Below are positions 28,084-37,525 of a DNA stretch of 64,000 nucleotides, piece by piece; the stretch's first letter is position 1, and every line of letters begins with the position of its first letter. This DNA comes from Salinimonas lutimaris (lineage in GTDB: Bacteria > Pseudomonadota > Gammaproteobacteria > Enterobacterales > Alteromonadaceae), in contig NZ_CP036536.1 of NCBI RefSeq assembly GCF_005222225.1, forward strand, positions 3,992,001-4,056,000, read 5' to 3'. The position numbers and the translations under genes were made by a program. The notes under the pieces were generated by a model, which was not told the DNA's origin, ran no database searches, and worked only from the letters and a program-made list of their open reading frames with translations.

Positions 28084-28491
28084 ATGTCCCTGCCCGGATT
28101 TAATATTGTAACCCGACGCTTTCTCGCCCTAAGCCTGCTGCTGTTACTGGTGAGCGGCTGTACCAGCATTGCCAGTCATTCCCCTCAGCAACTGGTGGGA
28201 ACCACCCAGACAGGTAAAGCCAGTTATTACGCCATGAAGTATCAGTTGCGCACCACCGCCAGCGGTGAAACCTTTAACCAGTGGGCAGCTACCGCAGCTC
28301 ACCGGCATTTACCCTTTGGCACAAAAGTGCGGGTGACCAACCTGAATACTCAGCAAAGTACGGTGGTCAAAATCAACGACCGCGGGCCATATATCGACGG
28401 GGTCATTATTGATTTATCGCGCTCTGCGTTTGACGACATTGGCGATCTGGACGCAGGTATTATTCCGGTCAGCATCCAGGTGATTAATTAA
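28084..28491 (+). CDS. RlpA-like lipoprotein with double-psi beta-barrel
   Basis: 135 residues. A basic N-terminus and hydrophobic core end in the lipobox LVSGC, so it is a lipoprotein. The rest is one double-psi beta-barrel with [18 protein letters not shown] and [10 protein letters not shown], where the Asp of NDRGP is the catalytic residue of RlpA lytic transglycosylases. It lacks the SPOR domain that takes RlpA to the division septum, so it is a short paralogue, not septal RlpA. Its stop overlaps that of convergent yheU by 4 bases. Glycan cleavage is inferred from family. Confidence 0.87.
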   Translation: MSLPGFNIVTRRFLALSLLLLLVSGCTSIASHSPQQLVGTTQTGKASYYAMKYQLRTTASGETFNQWAATAAHRHLPFGTKVRVTNLNTQQSTVVKINDRGPYIDGVIIDLSRSAFDDIGDLDAGIIPVSIQVIN

Positions 28492-28718
28492 TGGCTGTCG
28501 TCAGCCAGCAGCGCATCTTTTGGCTTAATATCGATCGTCTCATGCAGCTCTGAGTACACCAGCACCACCTCGCCGGCTTTCAGCTGGGCAATGACCTGCT
28601 CGACCTTGTCGGCAAAACTGGCTTCTATCTCACCGTAATCGGTTCCTTCGCGCAGCACAAACGACTCGGCAATACTGTGCAGGGTGTCAGCTTCAAGTTC
28701 ACTGATAGGAATAATCAT
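28488..28718 (-). CDS. yheU: YheU family (UPF0270) protein
   Basis: 76 residues. [20 protein letters not shown] and the acidic middle match the UPF0270 family of small cytoplasmic proteins, function unknown. It overlaps yheT by 4 bases (28715-28718), as in E. coli where yheS, yheT and yheU are consecutive. Confidence 0.9.
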   Translation of the reverse strand: MIIPISELEADTLHSIAESFVLREGTDYGEIEASFADKVEQVIAQLKAGEVVLVYSELHETIDIKPKDALLADDSH

Positions 28719-29758
28719 AATGGTTGCTCCGGTTGCTGCCCGTTAGGGGGTTGCGGTAAAAACTGGGCAAAAAAGCGTTTAACCCTGGCCTGCAGCCAGA
28801 CCTGCGGACGCAGTATATTGCCCTGCATAAACCCGACATGGCCGCCGCGATCGCTCAGCTCAATGGTCACCGCTTCTGCCAGCTCCGACTCCCTGGGCAC
28901 GATAAGGTGATTCATAAAGGGATCGTCAATACTGTGCAGTACCAGCGTCGGACAGTGAATGGCGCTCAGATAATGAAACGCACTGCATTTTTGGTAATAA
29001 TCCTCAGCATCAGCAAAATCGTGCAGCGGTGCTGTCACCCGGTCGTCGAACTGACGAAAATCGATGATGCTATCCACATCAGACGGACTGAGCTGAATAA
29101 GCTTACGATAATCAATAAATTTCATTTTCTGCTTTAGGGTCGCTTTCATGCTACCCAGCAGGTATTTCTGATACACCCGGGAAAATCCCTGATTGATGCT
29201 GCGCGAGCACTCACTGAGTTTTAACGGAGCCGAGATGGCCACCGCACCCTGCAGCCATTTCTGGGCAGGGTTTTCGCCCAGTAATTTCAGCAGCATGTTG
29301 GCGCCCAGCGAAAAACCCACCGCCACTTTCGGCAGGTGTGGGAAGCGCTGGTTTAGCATATCCAGAAAAAACGCCGGGTCTTCGGTTTCACCCGAGTGGT
29401 ACGCCCTGGCCTGGCGATTTGGCTCGCCGCTGCACGAACGAAAGTGCATCATCACCACCTGCCAGCCCTGTCCGCTGAGTGCAGCCATCATGTCGTTGGC
29501 ATAGTGGGATTTAATACTGCCTTCCAGGCCGTGGAACATGGCCACGATCCCGGTCGTTTTGGCCGGCTTGGGCCCCCAGGCCAGATCCAGAAAGTCATCA
29601 TCGGGGGTGTTAATGCGCTCCCACCGGAAAGTCAGTGGCAGACGCTTTTGAATAAAGCGTGGCCAGATGGTTTGTACATGGCGGTTTTTAGCCCACCAGG
29701 GAGCGGTAAAACTACTGCTTACGATTTTTCCGTGTAACCGATTTTTACGTTGCGTCAT
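28715..29758 (-). CDS. yheT: alpha/beta hydrolase YheT
   Basis: 347 residues. The fold opens with HGLEGS (oxyanion region, 76-81); the nucleophile is S150 in [10 protein letters not shown]; the acid is in HSIDDPF and the base in GGHVGF near the C-terminus. [14 protein letters not shown] at 20-33 is the family signature. It is grouped with carboxylesterase-type hydrolases; substrate unknown. In the yheS-(TIGR02444)-yheT-yheU run, coupled to yheU. Confidence 0.92.
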   Translation of the reverse strand: MTQRKNRLHGKIVSSSFTAPWWAKNRHVQTIWPRFIQKRLPLTFRWERINTPDDDFLDLAWGPKPAKTTGIVAMFHGLEGSIKSHYANDMMAALSGQGWQVVMMHFRSCSGEPNRQARAYHSGETEDPAFFLDMLNQRFPHLPKVAVGFSLGANMLLKLLGENPAQKWLQGAVAISAPLKLSECSRSINQGFSRVYQKYLLGSMKATLKQKMKFIDYRKLIQLSPSDVDSIIDFRQFDDRVTAPLHDFADAEDYYQKCSAFHYLSAIHCPTLVLHSIDDPFMNHLIVPRESELAEAVTIELSDRGGHVGFMQGNILRPQVWLQARVKRFFAQFLPQPPNGQQPEQPL

Positions 29759-29773
29759 TGGGTAAATAACTGC

Positions 29774-30262
29774 TTATAGCGCCAGTTTAATTAACGTTCG
29801 CAGGTCATCCATAGCCTGCGGCTGATCTTTTAATTGCCAGGCGTGGATAAAAGCCACAACACCGGCGTTAATGCCCGGCAGGTCGCTGCTTTCAACCTGC
29901 ATATTGTTAAATGCGTCCACCAGCTCCTGTTGCTGCTGCGCTTCAAGATTGAGTTCCTGCTGCTTAAGCGTGGCGTACTGCGCATGGTCTGCATGGGCAG
30001 GCTCCTTGGCTGCGCGACGCTGCTGCCGGTGAAGCTTTAAAGTCTGCTCACTATGGGCAATTGCCGCTTTTAAGGTTTGCCATTGTTTGAGCACCACAAT
30101 GCGCTGGTGATCCAGACACCAGCATAACAGCAGCAGCATATTCACATTGACGCCGCAGGTATCCTGCAAACGCAGGCATAATGCAGCCACATCCGGATTG
30201 CGATAGACCTGATTGGTGTACTGCCAGAATGACTCGGCGGTTAACTCATTGTTCTGTGTCAT
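29774..30262 (-). CDS. TIGR02444 family (DUF2390) protein
   Basis: 162 residues from the ATG at 30262, 16 bases inside the end of yheS; a frame to 30316 adds residues unlike the family. The FWQYTNQVYRNPDVAALCLRLQ and CGVNVNMLLLLCW segments match TIGR02444, found mainly in Gammaproteobacteria beside yheS. It is helical and Gln-rich, with no enzymatic motif. Function unknown. The overlap suggests coupled translation with the ABC-F protein. Confidence 0.85.
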   Translation of the reverse strand: MTQNNELTAESFWQYTNQVYRNPDVAALCLRLQDTCGVNVNMLLLLCWCLDHQRIVVLKQWQTLKAAIAHSEQTLKLHRQQRRAAKEPAHADHAQYATLKQQELNLEAQQQQELVDAFNNMQVESSDLPGINAGVVAFIHAWQLKDQPQAMDDLRTLIKLAL

Positions 30263-32159
30263 ATTCCTGCCTTGCTGCTTCAATCGATTCCTGGGCTTCC
30301 AGCCAGGCCATTTCATGTTCTTCCAATGCCTGCTTCAGGCGAGTCTGCTCATTTAAAAGCGACATCAGTCTGGCTTTGTACTCATCAGTATACAGTTGTG
30401 GATCGGACAGTGACTGTTCCACCTCCTGCAATGTACTGTTCAGTGCGGCCATTTGTTTTTCGTGTTTTTCCAGGGTTTTCTTTAATGGCGCAATAATCTG
30501 ACGAAACTCAGCCTCGCGGCGTTTCTGCGTTTTGCGATCATCTTTGGGCTTATCGGTTTTCGGGCCTTTTTCCAGCGCCCGGGCCTGGGTTTGCTGAGCC
30601 AGAATCCAGTCCCGGTAATCGTCCAGATCGCCGTCAAACGGTGCCACCTGCCCCCGGTCCACCAGATAGAAGTCTTCGCATACCGAGGATAATAAATACC
30701 GGTCGTGTGAAACCAGAACCATGGCGCCCTCAAAACTTTGCAGCGCCACATTCAGTGCATGGCGCATTTCCAAATCCAGATGGTTGGTCGGCTCATCAAG
30801 CAGCAGCAGATTCGGCTTAAGATAGACAATGAGCGCCAGCACCAGACGGGCTTTTTCACCACCGGACATGGGCGCCACCGGCTCCAGCGCCTGGTCACCA
30901 TGAAAACCGAATCCGCCCAGATAATCACGCAACTGCTGATCGGTGGCTTTACTGTCCATACGCTGCAAATGCAGTATTGCTGAGGCTTTGGGGTCCAGGT
31001 ATTCCAGCTGATGCTGGGCAAAATAACCCACATTGAGTCCCTGCGCGGTGGTGAACTCGCCCTGCATCGGCGACAGCACGCCAGCCAGCAGCTTGATAAG
31101 CGTAGACTTACCCTGCCCGTTTCGTCCCAGCAGACCAATCCGGCTGCCCGGCACCAGGTTCAGCTTAACCTGCTCCAGAATCACAGTATCTTCATAGCCT
31201 AGCTGCACCTGATCCATCCGGATGAGCGGATTGGGCAAACCGGTCGGTGGGGCAAACCCAAATCCGAACTGGCTACTGGCATGAGCCGGCATAATGGCTT
31301 CCATTTTTTCCAGCTGCTTGATGCGGCTTTGTGCCTGTTTGGCCTTACTGGCTTTGGCTTTAAAGCGGGTGATAAACGACTCCAGATGGGCAATCTTGTC
31401 CTGCTGTTTCTGGTATTCAATATTCTGCAGACGGGCCCGTTCGGCCCGCTGTGTTTCATAGGCTGAATAGTTACCGGTGTAGGTCACCAGTTTTTGATGC
31501 TCAACACTGACTATCTGTCCCACGGTGTTATCGATAAAGGCTTTATCGTGAGAAATCAGCAGCAGGGTACCAGCATAGCGCTGTAGCCATTTTTCCAGCC
31601 AGATAACCGCATCCAAATCCAGGTGGTTGGTCGGCTCATCCAGCAACAATAAATCTGACGGGCATAACAGCGCCTGAGCCAGGTTCAGGCGCATCCGCCA
31701 GCCACCGGAAAAGTCAGTCACCGGCGCGCTTAGCTGAGCGTTGGAAAAACCCAGACCGTCTAGAATCGTCGCTGCCCTGGCCTCCACATCATAGGCACCG
31801 GCCTGTTCAAGCTGACCATGCAGCGCGCCAATCAGCTCACCGCTGTGGGCTGCTTCAGCCTGCGCCAGGCGCGCCTGCAAATCGCGCAGATGTTTATCAC
31901 CGTCAATAACATAATCAAGGGCCGCCCGGTTCACCGCCGGGGTTTCCTGGGCCACACTGACAATCCGCCAGTGAGCCGGCACACTGCATTCGCCGGCATC
32001 CACCGACAACTCATTACGAAGCAGGGCAAACAGGCTCGATTTACCGCACCCGTTACTCCCGATAAGCGCCACTTTGTGGCCGGGAAAAACCTGTGCTGAG
32101 GCTTCTTCTAGCAGCACTTTGCTACCACGTAAAAGTGTGATGTCAGAAAGCTTTATCAT
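30246..32159 (-). CDS. yheS: ABC-F family ATPase YheS
   Basis: 637 residues with two ABC domains. Walker A motifs are GSNGCGKSS near residue 34 and GRNGQGKST near 343; signature motifs are FSGGWRMRLNLAQAL and MSGGEKARLVLAL; Walker B motifs are LLLLDEPTNHLD in both. The domains are joined by a linker rich in Lys/Gln. A charged coiled coil fills the last 110 residues. ABC-F proteins bind ribosomes and ease stalled translation; they have no membrane domain. It leads a leftward operon. Confidence 0.95.
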   Translation of the reverse strand: MIKLSDITLLRGSKVLLEEASAQVFPGHKVALIGSNGCGKSSLFALLRNELSVDAGECSVPAHWRIVSVAQETPAVNRAALDYVIDGDKHLRDLQARLAQAEAAHSGELIGALHGQLEQAGAYDVEARAATILDGLGFSNAQLSAPVTDFSGGWRMRLNLAQALLCPSDLLLLDEPTNHLDLDAVIWLEKWLQRYAGTLLLISHDKAFIDNTVGQIVSVEHQKLVTYTGNYSAYETQRAERARLQNIEYQKQQDKIAHLESFITRFKAKASKAKQAQSRIKQLEKMEAIMPAHASSQFGFGFAPPTGLPNPLIRMDQVQLGYEDTVILEQVKLNLVPGSRIGLLGRNGQGKSTLIKLLAGVLSPMQGEFTTAQGLNVGYFAQHQLEYLDPKASAILHLQRMDSKATDQQLRDYLGGFGFHGDQALEPVAPMSGGEKARLVLALIVYLKPNLLLLDEPTNHLDLEMRHALNVALQSFEGAMVLVSHDRYLLSSVCEDFYLVDRGQVAPFDGDLDDYRDWILAQQTQARALEKGPKTDKPKDDRKTQKRREAEFRQIIAPLKKTLEKHEKQMAALNSTLQEVEQSLSDPQLYTDEYKARLMSLLNEQTRLKQALEEHEMAWLEAQESIEAARQEYDTEQ

Positions 32160-32248
32160 TGTTGCATTGCGTCCCTTGTTAAACGGCGCGTTATAGTAGC
32201 AAAAATCACAGATTCTGGCTTGTATTAAGTGCGTTTAACCCTGCCCCC

Positions 32249-32278
32249 TAAACAAGCCATGCAGGATTGCGGTATACT
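32249..32278 (+). promoter_or_regulatory. putative promoter of yheV
   Basis: TAAACA (32249-32254) and TATACT (32273-32278) with 18 bases between, 31 bases before the yheV start. Matches are 4 of 6 and 5 of 6. Confidence 0.4.
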
Positions 32279-32309
32279 AAGCAGGTACTGTTTAATTGCA
32301 CGAGGCATT

Positions 32310-32516
32310 ATGACTAATAAGCAACGTCGCCGTTTCATCGCCGGTGCGACCTGCCCGGAATGTAAAGCGCTGGACACCATCAGTCTGTATTTTGAAAACA
32401 ATGTTGAGAAGCTCGAATGTGTTGCCTGTGGTTATCAGGAATCACAAACCGAAGACTCTGTGAAATCACAGACCCGTGAAGCCGAAAGTGTGATTGGCAT
32501 CTTTAAACCTGAGTAA
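32310..32516 (+). CDS. yheV: YheV family zinc-ribbon protein
   Basis: 68 residues from the ATG at 32310; GAGG lies just upstream, and the frame to 32229 adds residues without family support. Two CxxC pairs, CPEC and CVAC, are spaced like a zinc ribbon. The family sits beside yheS/yheT/yheU in Gammaproteobacteria. It probably binds zinc and nucleic acid or protein; role unknown. Divergent from yheS. Confidence 0.87.
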   Translation: MTNKQRRRFIAGATCPECKALDTISLYFENNVEKLECVACGYQESQTEDSVKSQTREAESVIGIFKPE

Positions 32517-32691
32517 TTCTTACCGGCCCGGTCATGCTGTTGTGCAGCCCTTGCAGAACAGCCGGTAGCGGCAATAAACACCCCATCAAAAACACTTTAA
32601 GTTCAAAGTGTTAGCAAAAGTCGTATTGGCAGAATTTGTGGCACAGACTTTTCAGGAAAAATGATATCACCCACCTGATAATACACCTAAA
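32517..32691. repeat. intergenic region with two inverted repeats
   Basis: TACCGGC (32521-32527) and GCCGGTA (32561-32567) enclose inner pairing arms GCTGTT / AACAGC, making a long imperfect hairpin after yheV. Twenty-four bases further is the 22-base dyad AACACTTT / AAAGTGTT (32591-32598 and 32605-32612). Neither has a T-run, so I do not call terminators. The first resembles a REP-type palindrome, the second an operator. Confidence 0.4.
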
Positions 32692-33783
32692 ATGGCAAAA
32701 CGAGCTTCATGGATTGGCTGGCTGATTGGCCTGATTATTCTGCTGGCAGGAATTCGTATGTCGCTGCCCTACGCAATGCAGTGGTATATCAATCGCACCC
32801 TGAGCCAGATGGATGGCTATTACGGACAGGTCGGCGATGTGGATATTATGCTGTGGCGCGGCGCTTATAGCCTGGAAGATTTGTATCTGGTAAAGCGTGG
32901 AGGGGATATCGACACCCCGCTGTTTGCGGCGGACAATATTGATTTCAGTCTGCTTTGGTCGGCGCTGTTTAACGGTGCGGTGGTTGGTGATATTACCCTG
33001 ACCCGTCCGCAGGTCAATTTTGTTGATGCCAGCAATGATAGTCGGGATCAGACCGGCGGCTCGCAAAACTGGCTCGATCTGGCCAGTCAGCTGTTTCCGC
33101 TGAAAATTGATAATCTGGTTATCCGGCAGGGACAGGTGCGTTTTCACAATCCGGATGCCACGATTGATGTTGCACTGCATGATATTGCCGCAACAGCCAC
33201 CAATCTGGTCAACAGTAAAGACCTGTCTAAAGATCTGATTGCCACGGTGTCGATGCAGGGAAAAACTGCGGGTCAGGGTACCCTGTTAGTGGATGCGTCG
33301 CTAAACCCCAGTACCGCTAAACCCACCTTTGATGTGGATGTGCAGGCCAATGACGTGGCTCTGGTCAACTTTAAAAATGTGCTGGATACCTATGCCCCGT
33401 TTGACCTTGAAGCCGGCACCCTGGAGCTGGCTCTGGAACTGGCCAGTGATAATGGCACCGTGACCGGTTACATCAAACCGGTACTGCATCAGGTGGAGGT
33501 GTTTTCCTGGAAAGGAGATATTGAGCGGGACAATGATGGATTCTGGGGCGGACTGACCGAAGCCCTGTCGGCCTTTGTTGCTGAGATTTTTGAAAATCAG
33601 TCCCAAGACCAGATAGCAACCCGTATTCCGATTGAGGGCCAGATAGACAGCCCGTCGCCGGAAATTCTGCCAGCGCTTGGCCAGGTGATAAGTAACGCAT
33701 TTATTCAAGCATTAAAAGGCGATGTGGAACAGAGCATTAACCTGAATGATGCCACCGAAAAAAAAGTGCAGAAGAAAAACTAG
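32692..33783 (+). CDS. DUF748/AsmA-like membrane-anchored periplasmic protein
   Basis: 363 residues. A membrane segment at about 9-26 anchors a periplasmic domain made of repeated beta strands with AsmA/DUF748 features: LSQMDGYYGQVGDVDIMLWRGAYSLEDL, FAADNIDFSLLWSALFNG and the DVDVQANDVALVNFKNVLDTYAPFDLEAGTLE type strand, only partly quoted here. AsmA-like proteins are thought to carry phospholipid between membranes or affect outer-membrane assembly. This one is short. Function is inferred from fold only. Confidence 0.8.
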   Translation: MAKRASWIGWLIGLIILLAGIRMSLPYAMQWYINRTLSQMDGYYGQVGDVDIMLWRGAYSLEDLYLVKRGGDIDTPLFAADNIDFSLLWSALFNGAVVGDITLTRPQVNFVDASNDSRDQTGGSQNWLDLASQLFPLKIDNLVIRQGQVRFHNPDATIDVALHDIAATATNLVNSKDLSKDLIATVSMQGKTAGQGTLLVDASLNPSTAKPTFDVDVQANDVALVNFKNVLDTYAPFDLEAGTLELALELASDNGTVTGYIKPVLHQVEVFSWKGDIERDNDGFWGGLTEALSAFVAEIFENQSQDQIATRIPIEGQIDSPSPEILPALGQVISNAFIQALKGDVEQSINLNDATEKKVQKKN

Positions 33784-33840
33784 CTGGCAGAACCGCTGTC
33801 GGTTAACCATACTCAGTAAATATGCTTATTGAGGATGTAT

Positions 33841-34524
33841 GTGACTATGCCATACCGTGCCAGTTGGCTTTTCTTCTGGTTTGCTTTCATTGTTCCGGCC
33901 AGCGCGGCAGAACATGTGCTCAGCGTGGTCGACCACCCCGGTGCCCATGCCATGAAACCGGTGATCAGATCGGCCTATCAGGAGCTGGGGCTGACGGTCA
34001 GGTTTGAGCCTATGCCAATTGGCCGGCGATTACTGGCTCTGCAAAACGGCACCACCGATGGTGATGTGCTGGCCCGCAGTAACCTGCAAGATAAATATTC
34101 ACAAGTTTTGCGGGTAGGCCCGCCTATCACGCAGGTGGATGTGTTATTGGTATGCCCGGCTGATGTTCGGTGTGACAGCAGTGTGCTGCTTTCCGGTGAG
34201 GCAACAGTGGTTATTGACCGGGGCAGCGCCATGCTGCTCCAGGAAGGGCTGGCTCTGGCTTTACCTGAGCGGCACGAATATATTGAGTCCCCTCCGCTAC
34301 GCACCAGCTTGTTTAACCGCCACAGAATTAATTATTTTGTTTACTTTAAAGGTAATGGCATCGGCGGTTACACCGTGACCCGCGCGCATAAGAAACACCT
34401 CATCGGCAGCCATCAGTTTTACCACTATATTAACAAGCGCCACGCCAGTCTGGCAGAGCCACTGAGCGCAGCGCTAACGCGCGCACTCACCCGGCCCCCC
34501 TCGGGGCAAATGGCTACCCAGTAG
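33841..34524 (+). CDS. periplasmic solute-binding-like protein (family 3 type)
   Basis: About 227 residues from GTG at 33841, which lies 6 bases after GAGG; ATG 33847 and TTG 33829 are alternatives. A signal peptide runs to about residue 22 (ending PASA). The rest has the two-lobed type II binding-protein pattern seen in lone SBP-like proteins (HAMKPVIRSAYQELGLTVRFEP, and IGRRLLALQNGTTDGDVLAR). No transporter genes are near, so it may be a stand-alone sensor or a relic. Ligand unknown. Confidence 0.7.
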   Translation: MTMPYRASWLFFWFAFIVPASAAEHVLSVVDHPGAHAMKPVIRSAYQELGLTVRFEPMPIGRRLLALQNGTTDGDVLARSNLQDKYSQVLRVGPPITQVDVLLVCPADVRCDSSVLLSGEATVVIDRGSAMLLQEGLALALPERHEYIESPPLRTSLFNRHRINYFVYFKGNGIGGYTVTRAHKKHLIGSHQFYHYINKRHASLAEPLSAALTRALTRPPSGQMATQ

Positions 34525-35203
34525 CCGCCGCATTTTTTCTGGGGCGGCCTGGTTTGCCAGCCAATAAGCGCCGGCCAATCACCGATTCCAGGCGCTTGAT
34601 AAAATGCTCATCGCCCAGCGCCAGGCCCATTTTCAGCGCCTGCCCTATTTGCTGCTGCATGCTCGCGGGCAAAGACTGAACACAGCGTGCCAGCCAGACT
34701 TGCTGACGTTGTTGCCGGGTCTCTGCCAGGGCAAGCATGCTGGCATGCTCAGTAATATACTGAATGCTGTCCTCATGCCCGGGTAAGGCGCTACTTTGCA
34801 GTGAATCCGCCTGCCCGCTACTGGCAAAACAGCCTTGCTCAATATACTGGTGAACCGCCAGCAGGAAGTCATCAGACAAAATCAGGGACGATTTGTAGCG
34901 GTCTTGCCAGATCCCTCCTTTATGATGATATTTCTGATTGTAGTGCTGCACATACAAGCGGCCGGTGGCCTGGAACATACTGGAAATACCCGTGGCGGTG
35001 GCCGGGGTTACCAGCAGCTGTACCTGGGTATCGGTCATGGCCCAGGCATGCAGGGCAACCTGATAACGTCGAGCGTACTGACACAGGTATTGCAGATATT
35101 GTTGTTTGTCCTGCGCATCGGGCAGCGCCACAATGTCAGGACGGGCAACACGATACAGATGCTGCGGAATACCGGCAGGGGATGTGCGTAATTTTCGGGC
35201 CAT
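34514..35203 (-). CDS. REP-associated tyrosine transposase-like protein, HUH motif lost
   Basis: 229 residues in the Y1/RAYT transposase family. The family signature of a small HUH protein (typically HAWVLMTNHVHLLVTP) is recognisable at 52-66 as HAWAMTDTQVQLLVTP. Both catalytic His are replaced by Gln (Q60, Q62). The rest is well kept, including GRLYVQHYNQKY, the GIWQDRYKSSLI motif, the catalytic-type Tyr Y120 in HQYIEQ and the GRPRK tail. The reading frame is intact, so it is not a simple pseudogene. Nicking activity should be absent. It overlaps the end of the binding-protein gene by 11 bases, convergently. Confidence 0.8.
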   Translation of the reverse strand: MARKLRTSPAGIPQHLYRVARPDIVALPDAQDKQQYLQYLCQYARRYQVALHAWAMTDTQVQLLVTPATATGISSMFQATGRLYVQHYNQKYHHKGGIWQDRYKSSLILSDDFLLAVHQYIEQGCFASSGQADSLQSSALPGHEDSIQYITEHASMLALAETRQQRQQVWLARCVQSLPASMQQQIGQALKMGLALGDEHFIKRLESVIGRRLLAGKPGRPRKNAAATG

Positions 35204-35222
35204 AATGCTGCCTCAGACACAA

Positions 35223-35247
35223 GATTGTTAAAATATAGACAACAATC
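35223..35247. repeat. inverted repeat between slyX and the RAYT-like gene
   Basis: GATTGTT (35223-35229) and AACAATC (35241-35247) flank 11 AT-rich bases containing TATATT on the minus strand. It may be an operator over the promoter of the RAYT-like gene. Confidence 0.4.
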
Positions 35248-35281
35248 ACTGGTCTCGCTAACTATGACCCTTAAAAATCAC

Positions 35282-35524
35282 TTAATAATGCGGTGGCGGT
35301 GTTTCTTCTGACTGCTTGGCCAGACTAGAAGGCTCCATAGCCTTTACTTTGCCCAGTACATGCTTAAGCTGCACCTGCAACTTTTCGATTTGATATTGCT
35401 GACCGGTCAGAGCTTCGTTGAGCTCATCGATGGTGTGCTCCTGAAAGGCCAGTTTGGTCTGCAGATCTTCAATTGCCTGCTCTGCCAGGCGCAAAGCCTC
35501 GGCGTGCTGTTCGGGGTTACTCAT
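35282..35524 (-). CDS. slyX: SlyX family protein
   Basis: 80 residues, an all-helical coiled coil of heptads (LAEQAIEDLQTKLAFQEHTI and following) with a Pro-rich tail ending PPPHY, the SlyX hallmark. Function is unknown. It overlaps the WD40 lipoprotein gene by 8 bases. The slyX-fkpA neighbourhood is shared with E. coli, although here a WD40 gene comes between. Confidence 0.92.
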   Translation of the reverse strand: MSNPEQHAEALRLAEQAIEDLQTKLAFQEHTIDELNEALTGQQYQIEKLQVQLKHVLGKVKAMEPSSLAKQSEETPPPHY

Positions 35525-36512
35525 ATTCTATCTTCCACAATTCGGCCAGGCCGCTGCTGCTTTCTGACAGGATTTCATTATTGCCAACAAAGCCCACGGC
35601 ATACACCACGGCGCTGGGCGGCGATACGCCTTTTTTAGGCGCGACTTTCCAGTCAGCCAGCTGCTCGCCGGTTTTCACATCCCACAGATAAATGTGCCGC
35701 GAGGGTGAGCCGGTCAGCAGATATTTTCCATCCTGAGAAAAAACAGCATCGGTAAAAATTTTCTGGCGCGCAATATACTGTAAGTTGGACACCGGCGCAC
35801 CCGTTTGCAGATTCCAGATTTGCGATTTTTGCTGACTGTCAGCAGTAAATGCGTAGCGTCCGGCATCATCCAGCGCAACCAGCGTCACCCGACTGGGATG
35901 AGCAAAGGTATACACTATCTGGCCGTTATCGGTATTCCACAAATAAGCCACATAGTCATTCCCCCCCGTGAGCGCGTATTTGCCGTTAGGGGAAATATCC
36001 ACACTGTTGATTTTTTCCTGATGGCCAAAAAACTCCAGCCGGCGCCCGGACTGTGGTTCAAAGTACATTACCTTGCCATTAGACCGGCCGACCAGCACGC
36101 CACGGCCCTGATTCGACACCGCAATGTCCCGTATTGAAGACTCATCGATTCGCCAAAACCCGATAGGCTCGCCGGTTTCCATGCTCCATAACGCAAAGGC
36201 CTCCCGATCAGAGGTCACCACGGCTTTGTCATCCGCAGAAATATGCACCGCAGCGACCAGATTGGCCACTTCGCCCTGGTGAGACCAGTGATACAGCGGC
36301 TTATTCTGCTTCACCTGCCAGACATTAATACCATTATTAGCGCCCGATACTACCGCGTATTTGCCATCCACCGAAATATCAGCGGCAAACGCGCCATCAC
36401 CGGCATGTTGCCAGCGATTCTCCGGCTCGGTTTCAGGTACAGAACATGCCATCAGCGTCAGCAGAGCTGCGGTGAACAGCACACAGGTGCGGAACCATCG
36501 GGTGAATATCAT
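35517..36512 (-). CDS. WD40-repeat lipoprotein
   Basis: 331 residues. The N-terminus has a hydrophobic signal ending in the lipobox LMAC, so it is lipid-anchored. The remainder is a chain of about six or seven WD40 blades, for example ISPNGKYALTGGNDYVAYLW and FSQDGKYLLTGSPSRHIYLW. Such propellers usually scaffold protein contacts. It is in operon with slyX and divergent from fkpA. The partner is unknown. Confidence 0.85.
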   Translation of the reverse strand: MIFTRWFRTCVLFTAALLTLMACSVPETEPENRWQHAGDGAFAADISVDGKYAVVSGANNGINVWQVKQNKPLYHWSHQGEVANLVAAVHISADDKAVVTSDREAFALWSMETGEPIGFWRIDESSIRDIAVSNQGRGVLVGRSNGKVMYFEPQSGRRLEFFGHQEKINSVDISPNGKYALTGGNDYVAYLWNTDNGQIVYTFAHPSRVTLVALDDAGRYAFTADSQQKSQIWNLQTGAPVSNLQYIARQKIFTDAVFSQDGKYLLTGSPSRHIYLWDVKTGEQLADWKVAPKKGVSPPSAVVYAVGFVGNNEILSESSSGLAELWKIEYE

Positions 36513-36710
36513 GTCAGACTGATTTTCCTTGGTTACTATCTTGGTTATTGGGGTTTACCTTAGCATGCACAGCAGATAAATCATGGCTGGCACTTGTAAT
36601 CTAAGGTATACGCCTACACAGTATACAGTAAATAATCAAAGGGCAGAGACACAGACGGTAAGCTGTGGATATCTGCACCCTTACCCCATACACAAACACG
36701 GAGATACATT

Positions 36711-37472
36711 ATGCGTAAGTCGCTTGTCGCCCTGTCGACAGTTGCTGCTCTTGGTCTGGCGGCATGTCAGCCGGACACAGCCCAGGAAACGGCTCAGCCT
36801 AGCCTGAAGAAGGAAGAAATGACCGATTCACAAAAACATGCTTATGCCATGGGTGCGAGCATGGGTCTGTTTGTGAAAAATCGTGCTGATCAGCAGGAGC
36901 AACTGGGTGTGCCGCTGGACGAATCAGCGCTGCAACAGGGCTTTAAAGACGGCTTAGGCGACTCTCTGGCATTCAGTCAGGAAGAAATTCAGCAGATCGC
37001 TCAGGAAGGCGAACAGGCCCTGCGTGACAAGCAGCAGGCCCAGGCTGAAAAGCAAGCTGAAGAAAATGTTCAGAAAGGCAAAGATTTCATGGCTGAAAAT
37101 GCCAAGAAAGACGGCGTTAAAACCACTGAGTCTGGTATTCAGTACGAAGTACTTCAAGAAGGTGAAGGTGACAGCCCGGCTGCTGAAGATACCGTGAAAG
37201 TGCATTACAAAGGCACCCTGATTGACGGTACTGAGTTTGACTCATCCTATTCTCGTGGTGAGCCGGCAACCTTCCCGCTTAACCGGGTCATTCCGGGCTG
37301 GACCGAAGGTGTTCAGCTAATGAAAGAAGGCGCGAAATACCGCTTTGTTATTCCACCAGAACTGGCTTACGGCGAACGCGCAACTGGCGCTATTACGCCT
37401 AATTCAACCCTGGTCTTTGAAGTAGAACTACTGGATGTGGTTGATACTGATGAGGAAGCAGCGGCGGAATAA
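36711..37472 (+). CDS. fkpA: FKBP-type peptidyl-prolyl isomerase, lipoprotein
   Basis: 253 residues. The lipobox LAAC puts the lipidated Cys at 19. A helical dimerisation domain (about 35-130, rich in Gln/Glu/Lys) precedes the FKBP domain (about 138-245) with [31 protein letters not shown] and PPELAYGE. It should fold proteins in the periplasm. Unlike E. coli FkpA, which is soluble, this one carries a lipobox. CGGAGATAC precedes the ATG. Ends at a strong terminator. Confidence 0.93.
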   Translation: MRKSLVALSTVAALGLAACQPDTAQETAQPSLKKEEMTDSQKHAYAMGASMGLFVKNRADQQEQLGVPLDESALQQGFKDGLGDSLAFSQEEIQQIAQEGEQALRDKQQAQAEKQAEENVQKGKDFMAENAKKDGVKTTESGIQYEVLQEGEGDSPAAEDTVKVHYKGTLIDGTEFDSSYSRGEPATFPLNRVIPGWTEGVQLMKEGAKYRFVIPPELAYGERATGAITPNSTLVFEVELLDVVDTDEEAAAE

Positions 37473-37493
37473 CACCTGCCTTTGCCACAAAGA

Positions 37494-37525
37494 AAAATAG
37501 CCGGTTATTAGCCGGCTATTTTTTT
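37494..37525 (+). terminator. rho-independent terminator of fkpA
   Basis: 9-bp stem AATAGCCGG / CCGGCTATT with a 7-base loop, followed by T-run. It lies 23 bases past the stop. Confidence 0.92.
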
